Assembly: GCF_023715405.1 (NCBI RefSeq)
Contig: NZ_JAMBOC010000010.1
Coordinates: 1-45,496 of the forward strand
Direction: 5' to 3'
Length of the DNA stretch: 45,496 nucleotides
Source: Solibacillus isronensis
GTDB lineage: Bacteria; Bacillota; Bacilli; Bacillales_A; Planococcaceae
Shown: piece after piece, positions 17,459 to 26,231 of the stretch
How the letters are laid out: every line of letters starts with the position of its first letter
Numbering within the stretch: position 1 is the stretch's first letter
Translations under genes and position numbers: made by a program
The notes under the pieces: generated by a model
Told to the model about the DNA's origin: nothing
Database searches by the model: none
Seen by the model: the letters and a program-made list of their open reading frames with translations, nothing else

Positions 17459-18844
17459 ATGAAAACAGTAGTAGTTGTAGGTGGCGGGATTACCGGGCTA
17501 TGTACGATGCATTATTTGAAAAATAAAATGCATGAGCAAAATGTGGAAGCACGGTTAATACTGATTGAAAAGAACGCATATTTAGGCGGGAAAATTCATT
17601 CCGAAAAGGATAAAGGTTTTATTATGGAAACGGGGGCTGACTCAATTGTAGCTCGCCATCCAGGGGTTTTAGAGCTTGTAAAAGAGCTTGATTTTGAATC
17701 AGAGCTTGTCTATAACGAAACAGGAATTTCTTACATTCATACGAATAATGAGCTCCATGCAATTCCGGCAGGATCGACATTCGGTATTCCGATGAGTGTG
17801 GAATCACTCATGTCGAGTACGTTAATTTCTGAAGAAGGAAAGAAGAGAGCACTTCAAGATTTAGAAATCCCGAATACTAAATTTACAAAAGAAAGCTCGA
17901 TCGGTACGTTTTTGGAGTATTTTTTAGGGGAAGAAATTGTCCGCAAGCAAATTGCCCCTGTATTAGCGGGTGTTTATTCAGGCGACTTATATCAATTAAG
18001 CCTGGCTTCCACATTGCCTTATTTAGTGGATTATAAAAACAACTACGGATCGATTATTAAAGGATTCGAAGCACATCGAGAGCAATTTGAAAAAGCTGCG
18101 AATAAGAAGTTTATTTCTTTCCGCTCAGGTTTATCGGCATTGATCGATCGCTTAGAGGAACAGCTGCCGGAAGTTGAATTCATGAAAAATACAGTAACAA
18201 AGCAAATCCGTAAAAAAGAAGAGCAATATGAAGTCGTGCTGGAAGAAGAAATAATTTTATCGGATGTTGTTGTATTGGCTGTTCCAAATGAAACAGTACG
18301 TCATGTCATACAGGATGACTCACTGGAAGAACAGTTGAAAAAGTTCACGACGGCATCTGCTTTAACGATGTATTTGGGCTTTGATGTACCGGATGATATT
18401 TTACCGGCAGATGGTACAGGCTTTATCGTTTCGCATAATAGTGATTTAGTTTGCAATGCGTCAACATGGACGAGCCGTAAATGGAAACATACATCGGCGG
18501 AAGGTAATTTACTTGTTCGCCTGTTTTATAAAAATATTAATCCGCGTTATGAAGAGTTGGTTGCTATGTCTGATGAAGAACTTACGAAAGTTGCACTGGA
18601 AGATATACGTGTTAGCTTAGGTGTTGAAGCGGAGCCGACAGTCGTCAATGTAACAAAGTGGGTTGACCAAATGCCCCGCTATGATTTGGCGCATAATGAA
18701 GCATTATCGGAAGTTATACAGCAGCTGGCAAATGATTACCCGAATGTTCTATTAGCGGGATGTGCCTATTTCGGAGTAGGAATCGGTGCCTGTATTTTAA
18801 ATGGAAAAAAAACAGCTGAACAAATTATTAGTCGAATTATGTAA
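17459..18844 (+). CDS. hemY: Coproporphyrinogen III oxidase (HemY/CgoX type)
   Basis: This FAD-dependent oxidase (461 aa) converts coproporphyrinogen III to coproporphyrin III in the Gram-positive haem pathway; it was formerly called protoporphyrinogen oxidase. The N-terminal dinucleotide fold reads VVVVGGGITGL. The family also shows LGGKIHSE, ETGADSIV, GVYSGDLYQLSLASTLP and the C-terminal FAD segment LAGCAYFGVGIGACILNGK. The ATG at 17459 is seven bases after AGGAGAG. The earlier ATG at 17453 is only one base from it and is less likely. In many Bacillales it sits in hemEHY; here it stands alone, so the rest of the haem genes must be elsewhere, or this could be a second copy. Confidence 0.92.
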   Translation: MKTVVVVGGGITGLCTMHYLKNKMHEQNVEARLILIEKNAYLGGKIHSEKDKGFIMETGADSIVARHPGVLELVKELDFESELVYNETGISYIHTNNELHAIPAGSTFGIPMSVESLMSSTLISEEGKKRALQDLEIPNTKFTKESSIGTFLEYFLGEEIVRKQIAPVLAGVYSGDLYQLSLASTLPYLVDYKNNYGSIIKGFEAHREQFEKAANKKFISFRSGLSALIDRLEEQLPEVEFMKNTVTKQIRKKEEQYEVVLEEEIILSDVVVLAVPNETVRHVIQDDSLEEQLKKFTTASALTMYLGFDVPDDILPADGTGFIVSHNSDLVCNASTWTSRKWKHTSAEGNLLVRLFYKNINPRYEELVAMSDEELTKVALEDIRVSLGVEAEPTVVNVTKWVDQMPRYDLAHNEALSEVIQQLANDYPNVLLAGCAYFGVGIGACILNGKKTAEQIISRIM

Positions 18845-18871
18845 AGAAATACTTCATTCGGCTAAAGGGTA

Positions 18872-18900
18872 TTGACGGAAGTATTAGATAACGTTATGAT
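18872..18900 (+). promoter_or_regulatory. Promoter of the SAM-riboswitch methionine operon
   Basis: TTGACG, a 17-base spacer, then TATGAT. This is close to the sigma-A consensus and lies about 35 bases upstream of the S-box. Confidence 0.75.
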
Positions 18901-18933
18901 TCATTTAATTATTTTAAAAATTCATATTATTTT

Positions 18934-19086
18934 CTTATCAAGAGAAGTAGAGGGACTGGCCCGATGAAACTTCAGCAACCAACGTTAAGTCAGGTGCTAA
19001 ATCCAGTGGCAAATGCCAGAAGATGAGAAGGGATTAAGTTGATAACTATTATGCCTTCTTTTATTTAATGAAAGAAGGCTTTTTTG
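18934..19086 (+). promoter_or_regulatory. SAM-I riboswitch (S-box) with terminator
   Basis: The leader carries the S-box core in order: CTTATCAAGAGAAG, GAGGGACTGGCCC, GATGAAACTTCAGCAACC, GTGCTAAATCC and AGATGAGAAG. A terminator stem GCCTTCTTT / AAAGAAGGC with six Ts ends at 19086, 46 bases before the first gene. In this class SAM binding favours termination, so the yitJ-like gene and metH should be made when SAM is low. Confidence 0.97.
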
Positions 19087-19131
19087 TATCGTTAATATAC
19101 TGAAAATACTGTAAATGATGGAGTGAAGGCA

Positions 19132-20976
19132 ATGGGTTTACTTGAAGAATTACAAACACGGGTTTTAACAGCAGACGGGGCAATCGGAACACTTCTTTAT
19201 TCATATGGATTGGATTATTGTCATGAAGAGATGAATATTGCACGTCCTGATATTATAGAAAAAATTCATAGTGAATATATTGCGGCGGGTGCAGATATTA
19301 TTCAGACAAATACATACGGAGCCAACCGAATTAAGCTTGCACGTTATGGCTATGAAAATCGTGTTAAGGAGTTTAATGAAGCTGCGTTAAAAATTGCAAA
19401 GCGTGCTGCTTCCCTGGATGGACAATATGTGCTGGCGACAATCGGTGGTATTCGTGGAATCCGAAAAAGTGATGCGACATTAGACGAAATTTTAACTGCG
19501 TTCCAAGAACAAGCGGAAGTATTACTAGCTGGTGAACCAGATGGATTCTTACTGGAAACGTATTACGATTTTGAAGAATTATCGCATTGTGTCCATCTAT
19601 TACGTTCTATGACTGATTTACCGATCATTGCCCAAGTGACAATGCAGGAGCCGGGTGTCCTTCAAAATTTAATGTCTTTAAATGAAGCACTTCAGGATTT
19701 AGAAAGACTAGGTGCAGATATTGTTGGGAGTAACTGCCGATTAGGTCCTTTCCATACGATTCAGGCATTTGAAGGAGTCAATTTACCGAATAAGGCCTTT
19801 CTATCGGCTTACCCAAATGCATCATTATTAGATATTGAAGATGGTCGTGTTGTCTATGAATCGGAAACCGACTATTTCGCACGTGCAGCCGTTGAACTTG
19901 TAAACCAAGGAGTCCGTTTAATTGGCGGGTGCTGCGGGACGACACCGAAGCATATTGCAGCCGTAAAAAAACGTTTGGCAAATATGCAACCAATCGAAAC
20001 GAAGGAAGAAAAACACAGGTCTACACAATTCGTCCGTATTCCGGAGCCACGTAAACAAGAGCCGCTCCACGAAAAAGCAAAACGTGAACGCTCTGTTATT
20101 GTTGAGCTGGATACACCGCGTCACCTGGAAATCGATGGGTTTGTCGAAGGGGCAAAACAGCTGGCAAAAGCGGGAGCCGATGTCATTATGATGGCTGATA
20201 ACTCACTTGCTTCGCCGCGCATCAGCAATATCGCGATGGCCGCTATTTTAAAAGAGCACGGAATTCGTTCATTGCCGCATTTAACGTGCCGTGACCGAAA
20301 TTTAATTGGGCTTCAGTCACATTTAATGGGACTTGATGCGTTGGAGCTTCATGATATTCTGGTCGTAACAGGGGACCCAACAAAAGTGGGGGATTTCCCG
20401 GGGGCGACGAGCGTATATGATGTTTCGTCAATGGAGCTCATTTCCTTAATTAAGCAGTTAAATAAAGGTGGTTCTTTTACTGGGAAGTCACTCCGTAAAC
20501 AGGCGAATTTCTCGGTGGCCGCTGCTTTTAATCCGAATGTCCGTGTGTTGGATCGTGCTGTTGCCCGTTTAGAGAAGAAAATCGAGCATGGTGCAGATTA
20601 CTTTATTTCACAGCCGGTTTATACGAAAGAAAAGATTATCGAAATCTATGAGGCGACTAAGAATTTGGAAACACCGATTTATATCGGGATTATGCCACTT
20701 ACTTCATCACGCAGCGCGGAATTTTTACATCATGAAGTACCGGGCATTAAATTGTCCGATGAAGTACTTGCGCGTATGGCTGCCTGCGGGGACGACAAGG
20801 AAGCATCGGCAGCAGAAGGAATCGCAATTGCGAAAGAGCTGCTCGATACGGCATGCAAATATTTTAATGGTATTTATTTAATTACACCGTTTTTACGCTA
20901 TGATATGACGCTGGAATTAATGGACTATGTAAAACAATATGATGTGGAAAGTAAAGGAGTTCAGTCGAATGTATAA
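19132..20976 (+). CDS. yitJ: Bifunctional homocysteine S-methyltransferase / methylenetetrahydrofolate reductase (YitJ-like)
   Basis: A 614-aa two-domain enzyme. Residues 1 to about 290 are a zinc-dependent homocysteine methyltransferase domain with the metal cysteines Cys202 (GSNCRLGP) and Cys267-Cys268 (GGCCGTTP). Residues from about 320 to 600 are a methylenetetrahydrofolate reductase (MetF-type TIM barrel), seen in LTCRDRN, LVVTGDP and the final GIYLITPF. It makes 5-methyl-THF and can transfer a methyl group to homocysteine. The ATG at 19132 follows GGAGTGAAGG; the in-frame GTG at 19123 lies within that site. It overlaps metH by eight bases and is controlled by the S-box upstream. Confidence 0.95.
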   Translation: MGLLEELQTRVLTADGAIGTLLYSYGLDYCHEEMNIARPDIIEKIHSEYIAAGADIIQTNTYGANRIKLARYGYENRVKEFNEAALKIAKRAASLDGQYVLATIGGIRGIRKSDATLDEILTAFQEQAEVLLAGEPDGFLLETYYDFEELSHCVHLLRSMTDLPIIAQVTMQEPGVLQNLMSLNEALQDLERLGADIVGSNCRLGPFHTIQAFEGVNLPNKAFLSAYPNASLLDIEDGRVVYESETDYFARAAVELVNQGVRLIGGCCGTTPKHIAAVKKRLANMQPIETKEEKHRSTQFVRIPEPRKQEPLHEKAKRERSVIVELDTPRHLEIDGFVEGAKQLAKAGADVIMMADNSLASPRISNIAMAAILKEHGIRSLPHLTCRDRNLIGLQSHLMGLDALELHDILVVTGDPTKVGDFPGATSVYDVSSMELISLIKQLNKGGSFTGKSLRKQANFSVAAAFNPNVRVLDRAVARLEKKIEHGADYFISQPVYTKEKIIEIYEATKNLETPIYIGIMPLTSSRSAEFLHHEVPGIKLSDEVLARMAACGDDKEASAAEGIAIAKELLDTACKYFNGIYLITPFLRYDMTLELMDYVKQYDVESKGVQSNV

Positions 20977-23900
20977 TCACCCAATTCATGAGCAATTACA
21001 AAAAAGAATACTTATCATTGATGGTGCCATGGGGACGATGCTTCAGGCAGAAAACCTAACATATGAAGATTTTGGCGGGGAAGACTTAGACGGTTGTAAT
21101 GAAAACCTGGTACTTACGAGACCCGATGTTTTAGGCAAAATTCACCGTGAATATTTAGCTGCAGGCGCTGATATTATTTGTACAAATACGTTTGGCGGAA
21201 CACCGCTTGTTCTGGATGAGTATGACCTAGGGGACAAAGCGGTAGAAATTAATAAGCAGGCGGTTGAAATTGCACTAGAAGCAGCGAAGGAGTTTTCGAC
21301 ACCGGAATGGCCGCGCTTTGTCGCAGGTGCAATCGGCCCTACGACAAAAACATTGTCGGTAACAGGCGGTATTACATTTGAAGAGCTGGAAAAAAACTTT
21401 TATATCCAGGCAAAAGCGCTAATCGAAGCTGGGGCGGATCTTCTCTTAATGGAAACTTCCCAGGATATGCTGAATGTTAAAGCAGGAACGATTGCGATTC
21501 ACCGTGCATTTAAAGAACTCGGCAAAGAGCTGCCTGTCATGATTTCAGGGACAATTGAGCCAATGGGAACAACGCTTGCCGGGCAATCAATCGAAGCATT
21601 TTATATTTCAATCGAGCATATTAAGCCATTGTCTGTCGGACTGAACTGTGCCACAGGTCCGGAATTTATGACCGATCATATCCGTTCATTGGCGGAGCTT
21701 TCGAACGGCTATATTAGCTGTTATCCGAATGCCGGTTTACCGGACGAGGAAGGCTGCTACCATGAAACGCCGGATTCATTATCGAAAAAACTGCAAGGCT
21801 TTGCAGAAAAAGGCTGGCTGAATATCGTCGGTGGCTGCTGTGGTACAACGCCAGCACATATTGCAGCGATCCGTGAAGCTGTAGATGGCTATAAACCGCG
21901 TGAGCCGAAAGACGTAACACATGGACATGTCGTATCAGGTATCGAGCCATTGCAATACGACGAATCTATGCGTCCGTTATTTATCGGGGAGCGTACGAAT
22001 GTTATCGGCTCTCGTAAATTCAAAAACCTGATTGTTGACGGCAAGTTTGAAGAAGCTGCGGAAATTGCGCGTGCACAAGTTAAAAACGGGGCACATGTCA
22101 TCGATATTTGTTTAGCAAATCCAGACCGTGATGAAGTAGAAGATATGAAAAACTTCATGCAGGAAGTTGTGAAAAAAGTTAAAGTGCCGCTAGTCATTGA
22201 CTCTACAGATGAAAAAGTAATGGAAGTCGCACTGAAGTTTTCACAAGGGAAGGCCATTATTAACTCGATTAACTTGGAAGATGGAGAAGAGCGTTTCGAT
22301 GCTGTTATGCCACTTGTGAAAAAATATGGGGCTTCGCTTGTTGTCGGTACGATTGATGAAACTGGAATGGCTATTACACGTGAGCAAAAGCTTGAAGTTG
22401 CGAAGCGTTCTTATACGCTCTTAACAGAAAAATGGGGCATGTCAGCAGAAGACATTATCTTTGACCCGTTAATGTTCCCGGTAGGTACAGGTGACGAGCA
22501 ATATATTGGTGCCGCTGAGGAAACAATCGAAGGAATTCGCCTCATTAAAGAACATTTACCTGGCTGCTTAACAGTGCTTGGTGTTAGTAATGTTTCGTTC
22601 GGTCTACCGCCAGTTGGACGCGAAGTATTGAATGCGGTTTACTTATATCACTGTACACAGGCTGGCCTGGACTATGCGATTGTAAATACTGAGAAACTGG
22701 AGCGCTATGCATCGATTCCTGAAGAGGAAATCAAGCTGGCGAACGATTTAATCTTCAATACAAATGATAAAACACTCGCTGTATTTACTGACTTTTACCG
22801 CGATAAAAAGAAGGATGCAGTTGTGAAAGAATTGCCGGCGACAGTGGAAGAACGCCTTGCGTATTACATATTGGAAGGTACGAAGGAAGGGTTAATTGAA
22901 GATTTAAATGCAGCTCTTGAAAAGTTCGATACACCACTTGATATTATTAACGGACCATTAATGGCAGGGATGGCGGAAGTCGGCAAGCTGTTTAATGAAA
23001 ACCAGCTGATTGTGGCAGAAGTACTTCAAAGTGCCGGTGTCATGAAAGCGGCTGTAGCTCATTTAGAGCAGTTTATGGAAAAGGGTGATACGAGCGCCAA
23101 TAAAGGAACAATGGTATTAGCGACAGTAAAAGGCGATGTTCATGATATCGGGAAAAACCTTGTTGACATTATTTTAAGCAATAATGGCTATCGTGTTGTA
23201 GATTTAGGAATTAAAGTAACACCTGCACAGTTGATTGAAACAATTCGAAGAGAAAAACCCGACTTTATCGGCTTGTCGGGTTTACTTGTAAAATCGGCTC
23301 AGCAAATGGTCATTACGGCACAAGACTTTAAAGAAGCGGGTATTAATATTCCGATATTAGTAGGGGGCGCGGCATTGTCACGTCGCTTTACTGAAACGAA
23401 AATTGCCGATCAGTATGATGGACCGGTAATCTATTCAAAAGATGCGATGCAAGGTTTGGACCAGGCAAATCGCTTAATGAATACAAACGAGCGTGAAGTA
23501 TTAATAGAAGAATTACGTGATGCAAGAGAAAAACGTGTGGAATCGGATGCGAAGCGTGCAGCACGTCCGGCAGTGGCAGTACTAGAAAAGCCGGTTCGAA
23601 CAGTGGGAGATACCGCTGTTTGGAAGCCAAAAGATCTAGTGCCGCATATTAAGCCGGATTATTCGGTAGCGCATTTACACCCGTATGTAAATATGCGTAC
23701 ATTGATCGGGCATCATTTAGGGCTTAAAGGAAACTTGGAGCAATTGCTTGCAGATCAGGATGACCGCGCAATTTTATTAAACGATTTAGTGAATGGTTAT
23801 TTAACAAGCGGTGGATTGAGTGCTTCAGGAATGTATCAATTCTTCCCTGCACAATCCGATGGTGATGATGTTGTCGTGTACAGTCCGGAAGATGCAAAAA

Positions 23901-24400
23901 CGGAAATTAAACGCTTTACATTCCCGCGCCAGCAAGCTGCACCATATTTATGTTTATCGGATTATTTAAAGCCGGTTGATAGTGGTGAAATGGACTATAT
24001 TGCATTAATGGTCGTAACGGCGGGTAAAGGGGTAAGCGAAAAAGCAAAAGAACTGAAACAAGCAGGCAAGTTCTTGGAGAGCCATGCATTACAAGCAACT
24101 GCACTTGAACTTGCGGAAGGCTTTGCGGAGCGTATTCACCAGGAAATCCGTGACCAATGGGGCTTCCCGGATGCAACGGACTTTACGATGCGTGACCGAT
24201 TTGCAGCGAAATACCAAGGACAACGATTTAGCTTTGGCTATCCTGCATGTCCAAATCTGGAAGACCAGGAAAAACTGTTCTCTCTATTGAAACCGGAAAA
24301 AATTGGCGTACATTTAACGGAAGGCTTTATGATGGAGCCGGAAGCAAGTGTATCGGCGATTGTGTTTGCTCACCCGGATGCACGTTATTTTAATGTATAA
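20969..24400 (+). CDS. metH: Methionine synthase, cobalamin-dependent
   Basis: MetH (1143 aa) transfers a methyl group from 5-methyl-THF through cobalamin to homocysteine. The homocysteine domain spans residues 1-325, with metal cysteines in GLNCATGP and GGCCGTTP. The pterin domain follows from about 345 (FIGERTNVIGSRKF). The cobalamin cap and Rossmann domain come next, with DVHDIG near residue 725 supplying the lower-ligand histidine. The C-terminal SAM-binding reactivation domain starts near 890 and includes the RFSFGYPACP motif. All modules are present. The ATG at 20969 is nine bases after AAAGGAG and overlaps the end of the yitJ-like gene, so the two are coupled. The cell must import or make B12 for this enzyme. 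Confidence 0.98.
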   Translation: MYNHPIHEQLQKRILIIDGAMGTMLQAENLTYEDFGGEDLDGCNENLVLTRPDVLGKIHREYLAAGADIICTNTFGGTPLVLDEYDLGDKAVEINKQAVEIALEAAKEFSTPEWPRFVAGAIGPTTKTLSVTGGITFEELEKNFYIQAKALIEAGADLLLMETSQDMLNVKAGTIAIHRAFKELGKELPVMISGTIEPMGTTLAGQSIEAFYISIEHIKPLSVGLNCATGPEFMTDHIRSLAELSNGYISCYPNAGLPDEEGCYHETPDSLSKKLQGFAEKGWLNIVGGCCGTTPAHIAAIREAVDGYKPREPKDVTHGHVVSGIEPLQYDESMRPLFIGERTNVIGSRKFKNLIVDGKFEEAAEIARAQVKNGAHVIDICLANPDRDEVEDMKNFMQEVVKKVKVPLVIDSTDEKVMEVALKFSQGKAIINSINLEDGEERFDAVMPLVKKYGASLVVGTIDETGMAITREQKLEVAKRSYTLLTEKWGMSAEDIIFDPLMFPVGTGDEQYIGAAEETIEGIRLIKEHLPGCLTVLGVSNVSFGLPPVGREVLNAVYLYHCTQAGLDYAIVNTEKLERYASIPEEEIKLANDLIFNTNDKTLAVFTDFYRDKKKDAVVKELPATVEERLAYYILEGTKEGLIEDLNAALEKFDTPLDIINGPLMAGMAEVGKLFNENQLIVAEVLQSAGVMKAAVAHLEQFMEKGDTSANKGTMVLATVKGDVHDIGKNLVDIILSNNGYRVVDLGIKVTPAQLIETIRREKPDFIGLSGLLVKSAQQMVITAQDFKEAGINIPILVGGAALSRRFTETKIADQYDGPVIYSKDAMQGLDQANRLMNTNEREVLIEELRDAREKRVESDAKRAARPAVAVLEKPVRTVGDTAVWKPKDLVPHIKPDYSVAHLHPYVNMRTLIGHHLGLKGNLEQLLADQDDRAILLNDLVNGYLTSGGLSASGMYQFFPAQSDGDDVVVYSPEDAKTEIKRFTFPRQQAAPYLCLSDYLKPVDSGEMDYIALMVVTAGKGVSEKAKELKQAGKFLESHALQATALELAEGFAERIHQEIRDQWGFPDATDFTMRDRFAAKYQGQRFSFGYPACPNLEDQEKLFSLLKPEKIGVHLTEGFMMEPEASVSAIVFAHPDARYFNV

Positions 24401-24413
24401 TTGATTAAAAAAA

Positions 24414-24447
24414 TACCGCTTTACCTTATTTAAGGTAAGGCGGTTTT
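24414..24447 (+). terminator. metH terminator
   Basis: ACCGC-TTTACCTTA pairs with TAAGGTAA-GGCGGT, followed by TTTT. Confidence 0.8.
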
Positions 24448-24467
24448 GCAACCTTTAGGAGGAAAAG

Positions 24468-24983
24468 ATGATGATTCGACGCGCAACAAAAGAAGATATA
24501 CCGACGATTTTGGAAATATTTAATGATAATATCCTAAACTCCACAGCGATTTACTTGTACAAGGAACAAACATTGGAAGACCGCTTAAGATGGTTTGAAC
24601 AAAAACAGGCTTCAGGTTATCCGCTATTCGTATTTGATGAAGATGGTGAAGTAGCGGGTTATGCAACGTATGGAAGTTTCCGTGATTATCCAGCAAACCT
24701 TTATACAGTAGAACATTCAGTATACGTGCATAAAAATCATTATAAAAAAGGGATTGCCAGTAAACTGATGCACGCAATTATAGAGGAAGCAAATACAAAA
24801 GGTATAAAGACAATGGTTGGATGTATCGATAAAGAAAACATCGCCAGTATTAAAATACATGAGAAATTCGGTTTTTTATATAGCGGAACAATCCGCAATG
24901 CCGGTTATAAATTCGGGAAATGGCTGGATTTAGTGTTTTATCAATTAGATTTGGATGGTCCGAAAAATCCCCAGGAAAGTTAA
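24468..24983 (+). CDS. GNAT acetyltransferase, phosphinothricin-acetyltransferase-like
   Basis: A 171-aa GNAT protein of the Pat/Bar/YwnH subgroup. It begins MIRRATKEDIPTILEIFN and has the subgroup's YATYGSFRDYPANLYTVEHSVYV. The acetyl-CoA loop KKGIASKLM is followed by CIDKENIASIKIHEKFGF and a C-terminal GKWLDLVFYQ. In other bacteria this subgroup acetylates methionine sulfoximine, methionine sulfone or phosphinothricin, which are glutamine-synthetase inhibitors; the natural substrate is unproven. Adjacent ATG codons at 24468 and 24471 both suit AGGAGG at 24457-24462. It sits between the metH terminator and the desaturase operon. Confidence 0.87.
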   Translation: MMIRRATKEDIPTILEIFNDNILNSTAIYLYKEQTLEDRLRWFEQKQASGYPLFVFDEDGEVAGYATYGSFRDYPANLYTVEHSVYVHKNHYKKGIASKLMHAIIEEANTKGIKTMVGCIDKENIASIKIHEKFGFLYSGTIRNAGYKFGKWLDLVFYQLDLDGPKNPQES

Positions 24984-25006
24984 AGGGTACTCGAGTTGTT
25001 ACCAGG

Positions 25007-25076
25007 TCATATGACATCTGTCATAAAAAATATATGATGTTTGAGCGTTTTATCATGTTCGTTCTTTTTATATGAT
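25007..25076 (+). promoter_or_regulatory. Candidate DesR operator and desaturase promoter
   Basis: A perfect inverted repeat TATGACA, TC, TGTCATA occupies 25010-25025, and its left arm overlaps a second palindrome TCATATGA (25007-25014). Further ATGAT/ATCAT half-sites lie near 25033 and 25052. A candidate -10 TATGAT is at 25071-25076, with a weak -35 (TTTATC) 16 bases before it, which places the palindrome about 65 bases upstream of the start point. That is an activator position, as expected for phosphorylated DesR. The assignment is inferred from position. Confidence 0.55.
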
Positions 25077-25111
25077 GAGGTTAATAATTTTGTGAAAAGA
25101 GGGATCGACAC

Positions 25112-26143
25112 ATGGTAAGCACACATGCAGATAAAACAAAGCAGCTGAGAAAAGATGTTGCGCCGTTTGCAAAATCAGAAACGCGACTTAGTATTCAACA
25201 AATATTAAATACGCTTGTACCACTTGTATTAATTTGGGGAGCAGGTTATGTATTGCTCCAGTACTCTCCTTGGTATACGGCGTTATGTAGTATCCTTGCT
25301 TCAGGATTTGTTATTCGTGCATTTATTATTTTCCATGACTGTACACACGGTTCATTCTTCAAAAGCAAAAAGGCGAATGCCATTATCGGAAATATTACAG
25401 GTATTGTGACATCGTTCCCTTATGAAAAGTGGAAACGCGAGCATACGATTCACCACGCGACAAGTTCAAACTTGGATAAGCGCGGGATTGGCGATATCGA
25501 TATGCTGACAGTTGATGAATACCTTGAAAAGTCAAAATTAGGTCGTTTAGGTTATCGTTTATATCGTAACCCGATTGTCCTGTTCGGTTTAGGACCACTA
25601 TTTATGGTACTTATACTGAATCGTTTCAATCGTAAAGATGCAAAGCGTAAAGAGCGCTTAAACACGTATTTCAATAACATCGCATTATTAGTTATTTGTA
25701 CAACCCTTATCTTAATATTTGGTTGGTCAACATTCTTATTAGTACATGGTTTAACATTGTTTATTGCAGGTTCATTAGGGATTTGGCTGTTCTATATTCA
25801 GCATACTTACGAAGATTCATACTTTGAAGTTGATTCGGAGTGGGATTATGTAAAAGCTGCAGTAGAAGGAAGCTCATACTACAAATTACCGAAAGTACTG
25901 CAATGGATTACAGGAAATATCGGATTCCACCACGTACACCATTTGTCACCGCGTGTACCGAACTATAAGCTGGAAGATGCACATGAGTCCATCAAGCCGC
26001 TTCAACAGGCAACGACTATTACATTAAAGACAAGCTTAGAATCAATTCGCTACAAATTATACGATGCCGACAATTACCGCTTTATTACATTTAAAGAAGC
26101 GGCAGAACTTGAGGGATCGCGTAACCGAACTGTTGCGAACTAA
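25112..26143 (+). CDS. des: Membrane acyl-lipid fatty acid desaturase (DesA type)
   Basis: This 343-aa integral membrane di-iron desaturase introduces double bonds into phospholipid acyl chains, keeping the membrane fluid in the cold. The three histidine boxes are HDCTH (75-79), HTIHH (111-115) and HHVHH (273-277), with a further histidine at 231 (QHTYED). Paired hydrophobic helices lie at about 32-70 and 190-228. It is followed by desK and desR, the same arrangement as B. subtilis des-desK-desR, which supports a delta-5-type acyl-lipid desaturase. A terminator separates it from desK, so the regulators may be read partly by read-through. Confidence 0.94.
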   Translation: MVSTHADKTKQLRKDVAPFAKSETRLSIQQILNTLVPLVLIWGAGYVLLQYSPWYTALCSILASGFVIRAFIIFHDCTHGSFFKSKKANAIIGNITGIVTSFPYEKWKREHTIHHATSSNLDKRGIGDIDMLTVDEYLEKSKLGRLGYRLYRNPIVLFGLGPLFMVLILNRFNRKDAKRKERLNTYFNNIALLVICTTLILIFGWSTFLLVHGLTLFIAGSLGIWLFYIQHTYEDSYFEVDSEWDYVKAAVEGSSYYKLPKVLQWITGNIGFHHVHHLSPRVPNYKLEDAHESIKPLQQATTITLKTSLESIRYKLYDADNYRFITFKEAAELEGSRNRTVAN

Positions 26144-26158
26144 CTTTATACAAAAATT

Positions 26159-26196
26159 AAGGTACCTCAATTTATAGCTTGAGGTACCTGTTTTAT
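26159..26196 (+). terminator. Terminator between des and desK
   Basis: Perfect 11-base stem AGGTACCTCAA / TTGAGGTACCT with an eight-base loop, then GTTTTATT. It should lower desK-desR expression relative to des. Confidence 0.75.
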
Positions 26197-26231
26197 TATA
26201 GAATATAGGTAAAAAGAGAATCGAGGCAATT

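Noticed and set aside
12490..18844. Genomic island or mobile insertion after groEL
   Set aside because: Composition and ribosome sites match the flanks, and there is no integrase, transposase, tRNA end or repeat boundary. The genes look lineage-variable but not mobile.
24468..24983. Phosphinothricin resistance as a definite function for the GNAT protein
   Set aside because: The Pat/YwnH family resemblance is clear, but many members act on methionine sulfoximine, sulfone or other amines; sequence alone does not decide.
26159..26196. Regulatory RNA between des and desK
   Set aside because: The structure is an ordinary intrinsic terminator with a T-rich tail; nothing beyond the hairpin is recognisable.
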